NCBI RefSeq assembly: GCF_900114315.1
Contig: NZ_FOSQ01000019.1
Location: 1 to 44,728 of the forward strand
Length of the DNA: 44,728 bases
Source of the DNA: Falsiroseomonas stagni DSM 19981
GTDB lineage: Bacteria; Pseudomonadota; Alphaproteobacteria; Acetobacterales; Acetobacteraceae
Direction: 5' to 3'
Shown: piece by piece, positions 16,709 through 25,107 of the stretch
Numbering within the stretch: position 1 is the stretch's first letter
Layout of the letters: each line of letters opens with the position of its first letter
Program-made: the position numbers and the translations under genes
Notes under the pieces: model-generated
Database searches by the model: none
What the model was told of the DNA's origin: nothing
What the model saw: only the letters and a program-made list of their open reading frames with translations

Positions 16709-16970
16709 TGGTCACGGCGTGAAGCTTGCGTGACACCACGGCGACCGGCGCGCCCACCGGGACGGCGTGGCGGCGAGGGCGCGCGCGATGTGGCGTTGGC
16801 GGAGCAGCCGCCTGGGAGTGCCAGCGGCCGAGGCTTCGCGACGGATACCCTGTGCCCGGCAGGGCCACACCTGCGGCGTCATGCCGCAGGCATGCCTTCC
16901 GCAAGACGTTCCCAGGGCGGAAAAGCCCGGCTAAACCGGCCCACCGGAAGCCTCAAGCAGTCCCTCCGCC
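16709..16970. other. Gap between the ars operon and the oxidase gene
   Basis: No gene is evident. It should hold the upstream promoter elements of the ars operon. A perfect eight-base stem, CCTGCGGC (16870-16877) with GCCGCAGG (16883-16890) and a five-base loop, lies in the middle; it has no T-run and its role is unclear. Confidence 0.5.
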
Positions 16971-16990
16971 GGCGGCGTTCTGACGCCGCC
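16971..16990 (-). terminator. Hairpin after the oxidase gene
   Basis: GGCGGCGT (16971-16978) and ACGCCGCC (16983-16990) form a perfect eight-base stem with a four-base loop, beginning six bases after the oxidase stop codon. There is no T-run, as is common in very GC-rich genomes. It probably ends the hyuA-hyuB-oxidase transcript. Confidence 0.5.
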
Positions 16991-16996
16991 CCTGGG

Positions 16997-18337
16997 TCAG
17001 ATCCCCGCCCGCGTCCGGAACCGGGGTGCGCCATGCGCGAAGCGGGACAGGGCGAAGGGCGCGGGGTCCACGATGCAGGGCGCGCCGGTGGCGAGATCCG
17101 CGGCCAGGCGTCCGGCGCCCGGGCCGATGCCGAAGCCATGGCCGCTGAAGCCCGCCGCCACGACGAGGCCCGGCAGCGCCGGCACGGGGCTGATCACCGG
17201 CACCGCATCCGGCGTGGAATCGATCCAGCCAGCCCAGATGCGCGCGGCCTGGATGCCGGCCAGCTCGGGATAGGCCGCCACGATCTCGCGCAGCGAAGGC
17301 TCGATGATCGACATCTTCGGCGCCGGGTCGAGCACGCGGATGCGTTCGAACACCGTCGGCGCCTCGAAGGACCAGCGGCCATGCCAGGCATCGGGGCCTT
17401 CGAAGAAGGACCGGCCCAGGCGCAGCTCCACCAGCTTCCAGTTGGCGCGCAGGCTCGGGAGGAAGTGGCGGGCGTAGCGGATGCCCGCGGGCGTCAGCTC
17501 CAGCCGCCCCCGCGCCTTGGCGGCGACGAGGTAGCCGCCATCCAGCAGCGGCGTCAGGATGAAGTCGGGCGTCAGCAGCGGGCCGGGGCTGACCTGCTTC
17601 GCCGGCGTGGTGGCGAAGACCGTGCTGTGGACGGAGGATTGCGGCATGTCGATGCCATGCCGCCGCAGGAACATGGAGGCCCAGGCCCCACCGGCCAGCA
17701 CCACGGCCTGGCAGCGGATGCGCCCCTTCTCCGTGAAGACGCCGCTGATCCGCCCGCCGGTGGTGTCGAGCCCCCGCACCGCGCAGTGCTGGTGCAGGGA
17801 CACGCCGCGCGCCCGGGCCGCGCGGGCCAGCGCCGGCGCCGCCATGGCGGGCTCCGCCCGGCCATCATGGGGGGAGACGACGCCGCCGATCCAATCCTGC
17901 TCATTCCCGGGCGTCAGGCGCTTCGCCTCCGCCGCATCGATGAGGCGCGCGGTGGGCTGGTAGGGCCGGGCCATGTCGAGCCAGGCCTCCCAGCCCGCGA
18001 GCTGCGCCGGATCCTTGGTGACATAGGTGAGGCCGGTGCGGCGGAAGCCCATATCGGCGCCGATCTCGGCCGGCAGGCTGTCCCACAGCCCCATGCTGTG
18101 CTGCATGAGCGGGATCTCCCGCTCATCGCGGTTCAGGACGCGGCACCAGCCCCAGTTGCGGCTGGATTGCTCCCCGGCGACGACGCCTTTTTCCAGCAGG
18201 GCGACGGAATGGCCTGCCTTCGCCGCCGCATAGGCCGCGGCGACGCCGATCATGCCCGCACCGATGACGACAAGGTCCACCGCCTCCGGCAGCGTGGCGT
18301 CGCTCTCCACCGTCTCCAGCAGCCGGGGGCCGGGCAT
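16997..18337 (-). CDS. DAO-family FAD-dependent oxidoreductase (D-amino acid dehydrogenase-like)
   Basis: The 446-residue flavoprotein has the dinucleotide-binding VVIGAGMIGVAAAYAAAKAG at about 23-42 and then LLEKG and SSRNWGWCR. The C-terminal FAD clasp is GFSGHGFGIGPGAGRLAADL. It belongs with glycine/sarcosine/D-amino acid oxidases and dehydrogenases, which oxidise a C-N bond next to a carboxylate. There is no signal peptide. Its ATG shares one base with the hyuB stop (TGATG), so it is translationally coupled to the ring-opening enzyme and probably oxidises the product of HyuAB. Which amine it takes is not visible. Confidence 0.87.
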   Translation of the reverse strand: MPGPRLLETVESDATLPEAVDLVVIGAGMIGVAAAYAAAKAGHSVALLEKGVVAGEQSSRNWGWCRVLNRDEREIPLMQHSMGLWDSLPAEIGADMGFRRTGLTYVTKDPAQLAGWEAWLDMARPYQPTARLIDAAEAKRLTPGNEQDWIGGVVSPHDGRAEPAMAAPALARAARARGVSLHQHCAVRGLDTTGGRISGVFTEKGRIRCQAVVLAGGAWASMFLRRHGIDMPQSSVHSTVFATTPAKQVSPGPLLTPDFILTPLLDGGYLVAAKARGRLELTPAGIRYARHFLPSLRANWKLVELRLGRSFFEGPDAWHGRWSFEAPTVFERIRVLDPAPKMSIIEPSLREIVAAYPELAGIQAARIWAGWIDSTPDAVPVISPVPALPGLVVAAGFSGHGFGIGPGAGRLAADLATGAPCIVDPAPFALSRFAHGAPRFRTRAGI

Positions 18338-20301
18338 CAGGCGGCGAGGCCCGGATAGGTGGCGCGCAGCCGCGCGAAGGCGCTTCGGATGGCGGCGGCG
18401 CCATCCGCGGCGGGTTCGCGCAGCATGGCGAAAAGCTGCGTCTTGACGAAGAAGCGCCAGTGGAAGGGAAGCTCGTTCATGATCGACGTCATCTCCGCAT
18501 AGGCCTGATCTGTCCAGATGCGCTCATGCGCCAGGCGTTCCGGCCCGAAATCGAAATGGCCCACGATGGGCCGGCGCCGCGCACCCCGCAGCGCCGCCGT
18601 CGCGGCTTCATCCACCGCGCCGTCGCGCAGCACCACGCCGTAGTCCCGCGTGGCAGCCTCGGCAGAGAGGTAGCCGCGGCGGACATCCTGCGCGACGCGA
18701 TCCACCTCCCGCTCCAGCGGGTCCCCGCGGCCACCGCCCCCGGGGGAGTGGATATGCAGCACATCGCCGGGGTCCATGGTGACGAGGTCGATGTTCCCCA
18801 GCACCTTCTGCCGGGGCGTGCCCGGGTTGAGCACGAAGTCGGAGGGCGCGCCCGCCTTGCCGCCCAGCGTGCCCCAGGGCCTGAACCGGCAGCGGTCCCG
18901 GTTGCGGGCGGTGACGCGGGAATTCGGCGCGAAGACCGTGAAATCCAGCGCCGTCGCCAGCCCCCCGCGCCAGCGCCCCGCGCCCCCGCTATCCCGCATC
19001 AGCCCGTAGCGGAGGATGCGGATCGGCACCTCGGTCTCCGTGATCTCGACCGGGGTGTTCTTGAGGTAGGCGCTGTCGGCGCCCGAGCCGTTCGTGCCAT
19101 CGCGCGTGGGCATGCCGCCGCCGCCGCCGACGATGGGGTTGATGGCCGCCAGCACGCTGCGCCGCGTGCGGTTGTCCGTGGTCATGACATTGAGGATCGA
19201 GGAACTGCCGGCCGGCGCCGCCGGCATGCGTTCCGGCATGGCGAGGGAGAAGGCGCCGAAGATCAGGCTGCGCAGCCGCGCGCAGGTCAGGCTTCGCATG
19301 CCGACCGCGGCCGGGAAGACCGGGTTCAGGGCCGTGCCCTCGGGCACGATGCAGGTGAAGGGGCGCGTCAGGCCGGCATTCAGCATCAGATTCGGGTTCA
19401 GCGTGTAGAGGACATAATAGACCCCGACCAACAGCAGGGTATGCCGTGGATGGCTGCCTGTCGGCACATTCAATGCCGAAGTCAGCTGCGGATCCGTGCC
19501 GGTGAAGTCCAGGATCGCCTCATCGCCCTTGATCACCAGGCGCAGCGCCAGGCGCACCGGGTTGCCATCCGGCCCATCCTCGTCGCAGTAATCGGCGAAG
19601 CGGTATTCGCCATCGGGGATGGAGCGCAGCGCCTCCCTCGCCTGGTGCTCGGCATAATCCAGCAGCCCCGCGATGTTGCGGCGGAAGCCCTCCGGGCCGA
19701 ATTTGCGGATCATCGCGCGCAGCTTGCGTTCGCCCGTATCCAGCGCGCCCCGGAAGGCCTTGAGGTCGCCGAGGTTCTGTTCGGGCTTGCGTACGTTCAG
19801 CAGCATGATGCGCAGCGCCTGGTCGTTCAGCTCCCCCCGCGCCACCATCTTCATGGGCGGGAAGCGGATGCCTTCCTGGTGCACTTCCGTGAGCGTCCGG
19901 GACAGGCTGGCGGGCACGGCGCCGCCCATGTCGGTGTTGTGGATATGGCCGCAGGCCCAGGCGAGGATCTCGCCATCCTCGAAGATCGGCTTCCACATGT
20001 GCAGGTCGGGGACATGGGTCGCCAGGAAGCCGCTATAGGGGTCGTTGGTGAAGCCGATATCGCCGGGCTCGTAGCCATCGATCATGCCGATCGCCGCACC
20101 GTAATCGATGCCGGGATACCAGGTGGCGCCGAAATCCATCGGCACGGCGGCAACCTGCCCGCCGGGTTCCAGGATCTGGACGGTGAAGTCCTCCGTCTCC
20201 TTCACGAAGGTCGAATGGGCGGTGCGGTACAGCGTATAGGCCATGTTCTCCGCCGCCGCGCGCGCGTGGTTGGAGAAGACCTGGAGCGTGACCTTGTCCA
20301 T
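18337..20301 (-). CDS. hyuB: Hydantoinase B/oxoprolinase-family subunit
   Basis: The 654-residue product is a HyuB-family subunit: VFSNHARAAAENMAYTLYRTAHS near the N terminus, FTNDPYSGFLATHVPDLH with likely metal ligands, and the glycine-rich GGGGMPTRDGTN and SPGGGGRGDPLER blocks. With HyuA it forms ATP-dependent amidohydrolases such as N-methylhydantoinase and 5-oxoprolinase. It can also form carboxylases of the acetone/acetophenone type, although those have extra subunits that I do not see here. I start it at the ATG at 20301, four bases after the hyuA stop; the open frame extends about 58 codons further but only shadows hyuA. A C-terminal tail of about 80 residues (SAEAATRDYG onward) follows the usual end of the fold. 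Confidence 0.93.
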   Translation of the reverse strand: MDKVTLQVFSNHARAAAENMAYTLYRTAHSTFVKETEDFTVQILEPGGQVAAVPMDFGATWYPGIDYGAAIGMIDGYEPGDIGFTNDPYSGFLATHVPDLHMWKPIFEDGEILAWACGHIHNTDMGGAVPASLSRTLTEVHQEGIRFPPMKMVARGELNDQALRIMLLNVRKPEQNLGDLKAFRGALDTGERKLRAMIRKFGPEGFRRNIAGLLDYAEHQAREALRSIPDGEYRFADYCDEDGPDGNPVRLALRLVIKGDEAILDFTGTDPQLTSALNVPTGSHPRHTLLLVGVYYVLYTLNPNLMLNAGLTRPFTCIVPEGTALNPVFPAAVGMRSLTCARLRSLIFGAFSLAMPERMPAAPAGSSSILNVMTTDNRTRRSVLAAINPIVGGGGGMPTRDGTNGSGADSAYLKNTPVEITETEVPIRILRYGLMRDSGGAGRWRGGLATALDFTVFAPNSRVTARNRDRCRFRPWGTLGGKAGAPSDFVLNPGTPRQKVLGNIDLVTMDPGDVLHIHSPGGGGRGDPLEREVDRVAQDVRRGYLSAEAATRDYGVVLRDGAVDEAATAALRGARRRPIVGHFDFGPERLAHERIWTDQAYAEMTSIMNELPFHWRFFVKTQLFAMLREPAADGAAAIRSAFARLRATYPGLAA

Positions 20302-20305
20302 CGCC

Positions 20306-22348
20306 TTACGCCTCTGCCAAGAGGTGGAGGTTGCCGAGGGCATCGACATCCGCCGCGAAGCCCGCGGGGATGATGGCGGTGCTGTCTTCCTGCGCGACGA
20401 TCGCCGGGCCGTGGAAGGCATGGCCGTGGTGGAGCGTGGCGCGGAGGAACAGCGGCACCTCCCGCCATGCGCCATCCAGCCAGGCGCGTACCAGGCGTTC
20501 GGGCGCGGGTGGTCCCTCCACGCGCGGTTCCTCCGGCATCAACGGCGGCGTGGTGGCGCCGATGACAACAAGGCGGAGATTCACCACCTGGATCGCAGCC
20601 TCCGCATCGTGGAAGTCATAGATGGCGTGGTGCTGCCGGTCGAAGGCGCCACGGAGCGCGGCGATGTCACCGGCCTCGATCCAGGCGGGTTCCAGCGGGG
20701 CCTCGATCTCGAAGGACTGGCCGCGATAGCGCATGTCGGCCGTCAGGTGCAGCGTGATCGGCCCCGCATAGCGCTGGTCCTCCCGCAGCCAGCGTTCCCC
20801 TTCCGCCCGCAGCGCCGCCAGGGCATCGCGGAGCGCCGGCAGGGTCGCCGCCTCCAGGTCCAGGAACAGGGTGCGCACCACATCGGTCCTGGCATCGGCG
20901 ATGAGGCCGCCGAGCGCGCTGACCACGCCAGGGCGCCGCGGGATCAGGACGCGCGCGATGCCGAGTTCGCGCGCCAGCAGGCAGCCCAGCATGGGGCCCG
21001 CGCCGCCGAAGGGCAGCAGCGTGAAGTCGCGCAGATCGACGCCATAGCGCGCGACCAGCTTGTTGACCTCCGCGAACATGGAGGAGATGGCGACATCGAC
21101 GATCGCCTCCGCCGTCTCCTCCACCGTGCGGCCGAGACGGGCGGCGAGCGGCGCGACCACCGCGGTCGCGCGGCCGCGATCCATGGCGACGGAGCTGTAG
21201 GCCAGCGGCACATGGCCGAGCAGCCCGCAGACCGCCAGCGCATCGGTGATGGTGGCGCGGTCGCCGCCGCGGCCGTAGCAGGCCGGGCCGGGGGTCGATC
21301 CCGCGCTTTCCGGCCCCACCGTCAGCATGCCGAAGCCATCGACGCTGGCGATGGACCCGCCGCCCTCCCCGATCGAGGAGACGGAGACGGAGGGCACATG
21401 CAGCGGGAACTCGCCGATCATCTCCCCCGTGCCGAATTGCGGCTGGCCACCCAGGATCAGCGCCACATCGGCGCTGGTGCCGCCGATGTCGAGCGTGAGC
21501 GCACGCTCCACCCCCGCTGCCCGCGCCAGGAAGGCCGCCCCCATCACGCCCGATGCGGTGCCCGACAACAGCATCGACACACAGGCATGGCGGCCCAGCA
21601 CGGCGCGCATGATGCCGCCATTGGATTTGGTGATCATCGGCGTCGCCGCCACGCCACGCGCCGCCAGCGCCGCCTCCAGCGAGCCGAGGTAGCGGTCCAC
21701 GCGGGGATGGACATAGCCGTTCAGGATGGCGGTGGTGGTGCGTTCGTATTCCCGGATCACCGGCCAGATCGCCGCGCCGCAAAAGACAAACAGGCCCGGC
21801 TCCGCCGCCTCGATGATCGCCCTGGCCGCCTGTTCCTGGCCCGGGTTCCGGTAGCTGTGAAGGAAGGAGATGATGATCCCGGCGGCGCCGGCCGCGCGGG
21901 CGCGCCCCGCGGCCTCGCGCACCGCCTCCGGGTCCAACGCCTCCGCCTCCGTGCCATCGGCCAGCACGCGGCCTGGCACGCCGAAGATCAGGTCGCGGGG
22001 GATCAGCGGATCGGGCCGCGCGCAGAACAGGCTGTACATCTCCGGCATCCGCAGCCGGGCGAGTTCCACCACATCCTCGAACCCCGCATTGGTCAGCAGG
22101 GCGAGCGTCGCGCCCTTACGCTGGATGACGGTGTTGATGCCGACCGTGGTGCCATGCACGAAGTCCGTCACGCTGGCGGGGTCCATCCCGTGGCGGGCCT
22201 GCAGCAGGCCCACGCCTTCCAGCACCTCCCGCCCCGGCTCATCCGGCGTGGTCAGCACCTTCAGCGTGTGCATGGCGCCGGTCGCGTCATCCAGCGCGCA
22301 GAAATCGATGAAGGTGCCGCCGATATCGACACCGATGCGCCAGCCCAT
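20306..22348 (-). CDS. hyuA: Hydantoinase A/oxoprolinase-family subunit
   Basis: The 680-residue product starts MGWRIGVDIGGTFIDF, the ASKHA-type ATP-binding phosphate loop. It continues with FVHGTTVGINTVIQRKGA, NGYVHPRVDRYLGSLE and the second nucleotide site LTLDIGGTSADVALI, followed by a conserved GAGPMLGCLLARELG. It supplies ATP-driven activation of a cyclic amide or hydantoin for cleavage with HyuB. The ATG at 22348 is preferred to one 20 codons upstream because homology begins exactly there. A LysR-type box lies 81 bp ahead, at the end of the lysR gene. The substrate (hydantoin, N-methylhydantoin, 5-oxoproline or another lactam) cannot be read from the sequence. Confidence 0.93.
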   Translation of the reverse strand: MGWRIGVDIGGTFIDFCALDDATGAMHTLKVLTTPDEPGREVLEGVGLLQARHGMDPASVTDFVHGTTVGINTVIQRKGATLALLTNAGFEDVVELARLRMPEMYSLFCARPDPLIPRDLIFGVPGRVLADGTEAEALDPEAVREAAGRARAAGAAGIIISFLHSYRNPGQEQAARAIIEAAEPGLFVFCGAAIWPVIREYERTTTAILNGYVHPRVDRYLGSLEAALAARGVAATPMITKSNGGIMRAVLGRHACVSMLLSGTASGVMGAAFLARAAGVERALTLDIGGTSADVALILGGQPQFGTGEMIGEFPLHVPSVSVSSIGEGGGSIASVDGFGMLTVGPESAGSTPGPACYGRGGDRATITDALAVCGLLGHVPLAYSSVAMDRGRATAVVAPLAARLGRTVEETAEAIVDVAISSMFAEVNKLVARYGVDLRDFTLLPFGGAGPMLGCLLARELGIARVLIPRRPGVVSALGGLIADARTDVVRTLFLDLEAATLPALRDALAALRAEGERWLREDQRYAGPITLHLTADMRYRGQSFEIEAPLEPAWIEAGDIAALRGAFDRQHHAIYDFHDAEAAIQVVNLRLVVIGATTPPLMPEEPRVEGPPAPERLVRAWLDGAWREVPLFLRATLHHGHAFHGPAIVAQEDSTAIIPAGFAADVDALGNLHLLAEA

Positions 22349-22428
22349 GCGCCGCAACCCCCGTTCCTGAACCGCGCCAGCACGCCCGCGCAGGCGCGGC
22401 CTGTCCAAGAGGAATTCGGCCGCGACCG

Positions 22429-22443
22429 ATAAGGGCGGCTTAT
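22429..22443. promoter_or_regulatory. LysR-type box 1, upstream of hyuA
   Basis: ATAAGGGCGGCTTAT is a perfect five-base inverted repeat (ATAAG, five bases, CTTAT) that fits the LysR T-N11-A rule. It overlaps the lysR stop codon and lies 81 bp ahead of hyuA. Box 2 at 23378-23392 is nearly the same sequence, including the following GC. Confidence 0.62.
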
Positions 22444-23360
22444 GCGGGGGTCAGCAGGCCGCGGGAGACGGGGTCCGCCGCATAGGCGCCGAAGGCATCC
22501 CGCAGCCCGGCGCGCAGCCTTTCCTGCTGCAGGGACAGCGGCCTGCGGGTGCCGCAGAGCACCGCGATCGGCAGGCGCACCAGCGGGCGGAAAGGCCGGA
22601 CGACGAGGCCCGGATGCGCCAGCCAGGGGATCAGCCCATCCACCACCGCGACGCCGATGCCCTGCTGCACGAAGGACAGCGCGATGATGGAGACGTCGAT
22701 CTCCACCTGCGGCCGGAAGGGGATGCCCGCGCGGGCGAATTCCTGGTCCAGCAACTGCCCCGGCAGGCTGTCCTTGCGGTAGGAGATCAGCGTCTCCTCC
22801 ACCAGATCCTCCGGCCCCAGCGCCTTCCGCCGCGCCAGGCGGTGACGGGAGGGCAGAAGGCAGACCAGCTCCGCCTGGCCGATCGTCTCCGCCTGCACCA
22901 GCGGCGTGGCCTTGTCCGACAGGGTGACGCCGAGATCGGCATCGCCGCGGCCCAGCATGTCCATCGCGATCTGGTGCGGCACGACGAAGGCGGAGAGGTG
23001 GACGCCCGGCAGGCCGGCGCGAAAGGCCATCAGCGCCTGCGGCAGGAAGGACAGCGACGGCGGCGCGGAAGCGGCGAGGCGCACGGAGCCCCCCTCCCCC
23101 TCCCGCAGCCCCTCCGCGAAGCGGCGGAAGCCCTCGATGTCCCGGTGCAGGCGCTCGGCCTCGGGGAACAGGAGCTGGGCCTCCGGCGTCGGCACCAGGC
23201 GGCCCCGCAGGCGACGGAACAGCTTGTAGCCGAGCCGGTCCTCGGCATGCAGCAGCAGCTGGCTGAGCGCGGGCTGGGAGACGTTGAGCGCCTGCGCCGC
23301 GCCGGTCAGCGTGCCGAGGCGCATGATGGTGCGGAAGACCTCGATCTGGCGGGCGTTCAT
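22440..23360 (-). CDS. LysR-family transcriptional regulator
   Basis: The 306-residue product has the LysR winged helix at its N terminus (MNARQIEVFRTIMRLGTLTGAAQ, ending SQPALSQLLLHAEDRLG, written here as separate blocks) and a two-lobed effector domain from about residue 90. I use the ATG at 23360; an ATG 12 codons earlier (MHKAALWVDHRR) would run over box 2. It lies between hyuA, on the same strand, and the divergent [2Fe-2S]/flavoprotein operon. A near-identical T-N11-A box lies on each side of the gene. It is therefore the likely activator of both arms, with a pathway intermediate as effector. Confidence 0.92.
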   Translation of the reverse strand: MNARQIEVFRTIMRLGTLTGAAQALNVSQPALSQLLLHAEDRLGYKLFRRLRGRLVPTPEAQLLFPEAERLHRDIEGFRRFAEGLREGEGGSVRLAASAPPSLSFLPQALMAFRAGLPGVHLSAFVVPHQIAMDMLGRGDADLGVTLSDKATPLVQAETIGQAELVCLLPSRHRLARRKALGPEDLVEETLISYRKDSLPGQLLDQEFARAGIPFRPQVEIDVSIIALSFVQQGIGVAVVDGLIPWLAHPGLVVRPFRPLVRLPIAVLCGTRRPLSLQQERLRAGLRDAFGAYAADPVSRGLLTPA

Positions 23361-23377
23361 GCGGCGATGGTCCACCC

Positions 23378-23392
23378 ATAGGGCGGCCTTAT
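23378..23392. promoter_or_regulatory. LysR-type box 2, lysR/oxidase intergenic region
   Basis: ATAGGGCGGCCTTAT repeats box 1 with one arm mismatch and keeps the T-N11-A spacing and the trailing GC. It lies 18 bp ahead of the lysR start and 58 bp ahead of the divergent [2Fe-2S] gene, the classic place for LysR autoregulation and target activation. Confidence 0.62.
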
Positions 23393-23449
23393 GCAACAGG
23401 CGCGATTGCCGATTGGACAGCGGGGCGCGGCCGCGCCGAGCGTTGCGGC

Positions 23450-23743
23450 ATGACAGGATTGCTGCACCGCGTGGCGGAGGCCGACCGCCCCCCGATCCGC
23501 CTTTCCGTCGATGGGCGGGAGATCACGGCGCTGGCGGGCGACACGCTGCTTACCGCGCTGCTGGTGGCCGGCGCCCGGCTGCGGGACAGCGAGTTCGGCG
23601 ATGGCACTCGCGCGGGCTTCTGCCTGATGGGCGCCTGCCAGGATTGCTGGGTCTGGACGGAAGCAGGCGCCAGGCTGCGCGCCTGCTCCACCCCGGCCGA
23701 GCCGGGGATGCGCATCCTGACCGGTGCCGCGCCATGGCCGTGA
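23450..23743 (+). CDS. [2Fe-2S] subunit of a heteromeric amine/opine dehydrogenase
   Basis: This 97-residue ferredoxin-like subunit has cluster cysteines C58, C63, C66 and C79 (C-x4-C-x2-C-x12-C; GFCLMGACQDC, then RACST). It resembles the small subunit of hydrogen cyanide synthase, opine oxidases and hydroxyproline dehydrogenases of the HcnA type. Such subunits pass electrons from the flavoproteins towards the respiratory chain. The next gene starts ten bases before its stop. It is the first gene of the rightward operon, facing lysR across an 89-bp gap that contains LysR box 2. Confidence 0.9.
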   Translation: MTGLLHRVAEADRPPIRLSVDGREITALAGDTLLTALLVAGARLRDSEFGDGTRAGFCLMGACQDCWVWTEAGARLRACSTPAEPGMRILTGAAPWP

Positions 23744-25107
23744 CGGGGGACGGCGTGATCGTCGTGGGCGCCGGCCCCGCCGGGATCCGCGCGGCGGAGC
23801 GGCTGGTAGCCGCCGGCATCCGCCCGACCGTGGTGGAGGAATCCGCCCGCGATGGCGGCCAGATCTACCGCCGCCAGCCCGAGGGCTTCCGCCGGCCGCC
23901 GGAGGCGCTGTACGGCGCGGATTCCGCCAAGGCCCGCGCGCTGCACGAAGCCGCGCAGGCGTTGCACCCCCGGGTGGATTGGCGGCCGGGGACGCTGGTC
24001 TGGGCGATCCGGGACGGCACGCTGCTGGTCAACCGCGCCGGCCAGCACGAAGCCCTGCCGTTCCGGCACCTCATCCTGGCAACCGGCGCCACCGACCGCA
24101 TCATGCCCCTGCCGGGCTGGACCCTACCCGGGGTGACGAGCCTCGGCGGCGCACAGATCGCGCTGAAGGCGCAGGGCTGCGTGATCGGAAGGGAACCGGT
24201 GTTCCTCGGCACCGGCCCCCTCCTCTACCTCGTGGCCTGGCAATACCTGAAGGCGGGCGTGGCGGTGCGGGGGGTGCTGGATACCAGCGCCTTCGCGAAG
24301 CGCGTGCTGGCGGCGCCCTGGCTGGCCGCCCGCCCCGGGCTGCTGGCGCGCGGGCTGGCCTATACCGCGGCGCTGCGCCGGGCAGGCGTCCGCATCGCCA
24401 CCAACATCACGCCGCTGGAGGTGGAGGGCGAGGACCGCGTCGCGGCGCTGCGCTGGCGGGACGCGGCGGGAGTGGAACACCGTGCCGCCTGCGACGGCAT
24501 CGGCATGGGCTACGGGCTGCGGCCGGAGACGCAGTTGGCGGACCTCGCCGGCTGCGCCTTCGCCTTCGATGGGGGCGCCCGGCTCTGGTTGCCCGTGACG
24601 GATGGGGATGGTCGGTCCAGCGTGCCGTGCGTGTACCTCGCGGGGGATGGCGCGCAGATCCGCGGCGCCGATGCCGCGGAACTGGCCGGGCGGCTCGCCG
24701 CCTGCGCCGCGCTGCGCGATTCCGGCCGCGCAGTGGATGAGCTCGAGATGGCCACGCTGCGCCGGCGCCTGGCGGGGATGACGCGCTTCCGCCGCGGCCT
24801 GGAGCGCGCCTTTCCCTATCCCGCGCATCTCGCCGCCGACCTCCCCGACGAAACCCTGGTCTGCCGGTGCGAGGCCATCACCGCGGGCGCGCTGCGCCAG
24901 GCTGGCGGCGAATACGGCGCGGCGGAGGTGAACCGCGCCAAGGCCTTCAGCCGCACCGGCATGGGCCGCTGCCAGGGCCGGATGTGCGGCCCGGCGGCCG
25001 CGGAGGTGCTGGCCGCCGCCCGCGGCATTCCGATGGCGCAGGCCGGCCGTCTGCGCGGCGCCGCCCCCGTGAAGCCGCTGCCCCTGGCGACGGAGGCCGC
25101 GCCATGA
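23734..25107 (+). CDS. FAD/NAD-binding subunit of a heteromeric amine/opine dehydrogenase (HcnB/OoxA-like)
   Basis: The 457-residue product has an FAD-binding motif GAGPAG at 12-17 and the GGQIYRR block. The second dinucleotide site is near 145-165 (ATGATDRIMPLPGW, then the LGTGPLLYLVAW segment), and GYGLRPETQL follows. A BFD-like cysteine set closes the protein: C377, C379, C413 and C418 (VCRCEAI, GRCQGRMCG). This is the layout of the middle subunit of HcnABC/opine oxidase complexes. I start it at the ATG at 23734, which overlaps the [2Fe-2S] gene; the frame is open further upstream but shadows that gene. Its stop overlaps the next ATG (ATGA). Confidence 0.92.
   Translation: MAVTGDGVIVVGAGPAGIRAAERLVAAGIRPTVVEESARDGGQIYRRQPEGFRRPPEALYGADSAKARALHEAAQALHPRVDWRPGTLVWAIRDGTLLVNRAGQHEALPFRHLILATGATDRIMPLPGWTLPGVTSLGGAQIALKAQGCVIGREPVFLGTGPLLYLVAWQYLKAGVAVRGVLDTSAFAKRVLAAPWLAARPGLLARGLAYTAALRRAGVRIATNITPLEVEGEDRVAALRWRDAAGVEHRAACDGIGMGYGLRPETQLADLAGCAFAFDGGARLWLPVTDGDGRSSVPCVYLAGDGAQIRGADAAELAGRLAACAALRDSGRAVDELEMATLRRRLAGMTRFRRGLERAFPYPAHLAADLPDETLVCRCEAITAGALRQAGGEYGAAEVNRAKAFSRTGMGRCQGRMCGPAAAEVLAAARGIPMAQAGRLRGAAPVKPLPLATEAAP

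Noticed and set aside
16870-16890. Terminator in the middle of the ars/oxidase gap
   Set aside because: The stem is perfect but has no T-run and lies over 100 bp from the stop; the closer hairpin at 16971-16990 is the better candidate.
20302-20475. N-terminal extension of hyuB
   Set aside because: It overlaps hyuA in another frame, and the family sequence begins at the ATG at 20301.
18337-22348. Acetone or acetophenone carboxylase
   Set aside because: These use HyuA/HyuB-like subunits but also need further small subunits that are missing here, and the flavin oxidase neighbour fits amide or hydantoin cleavage better.
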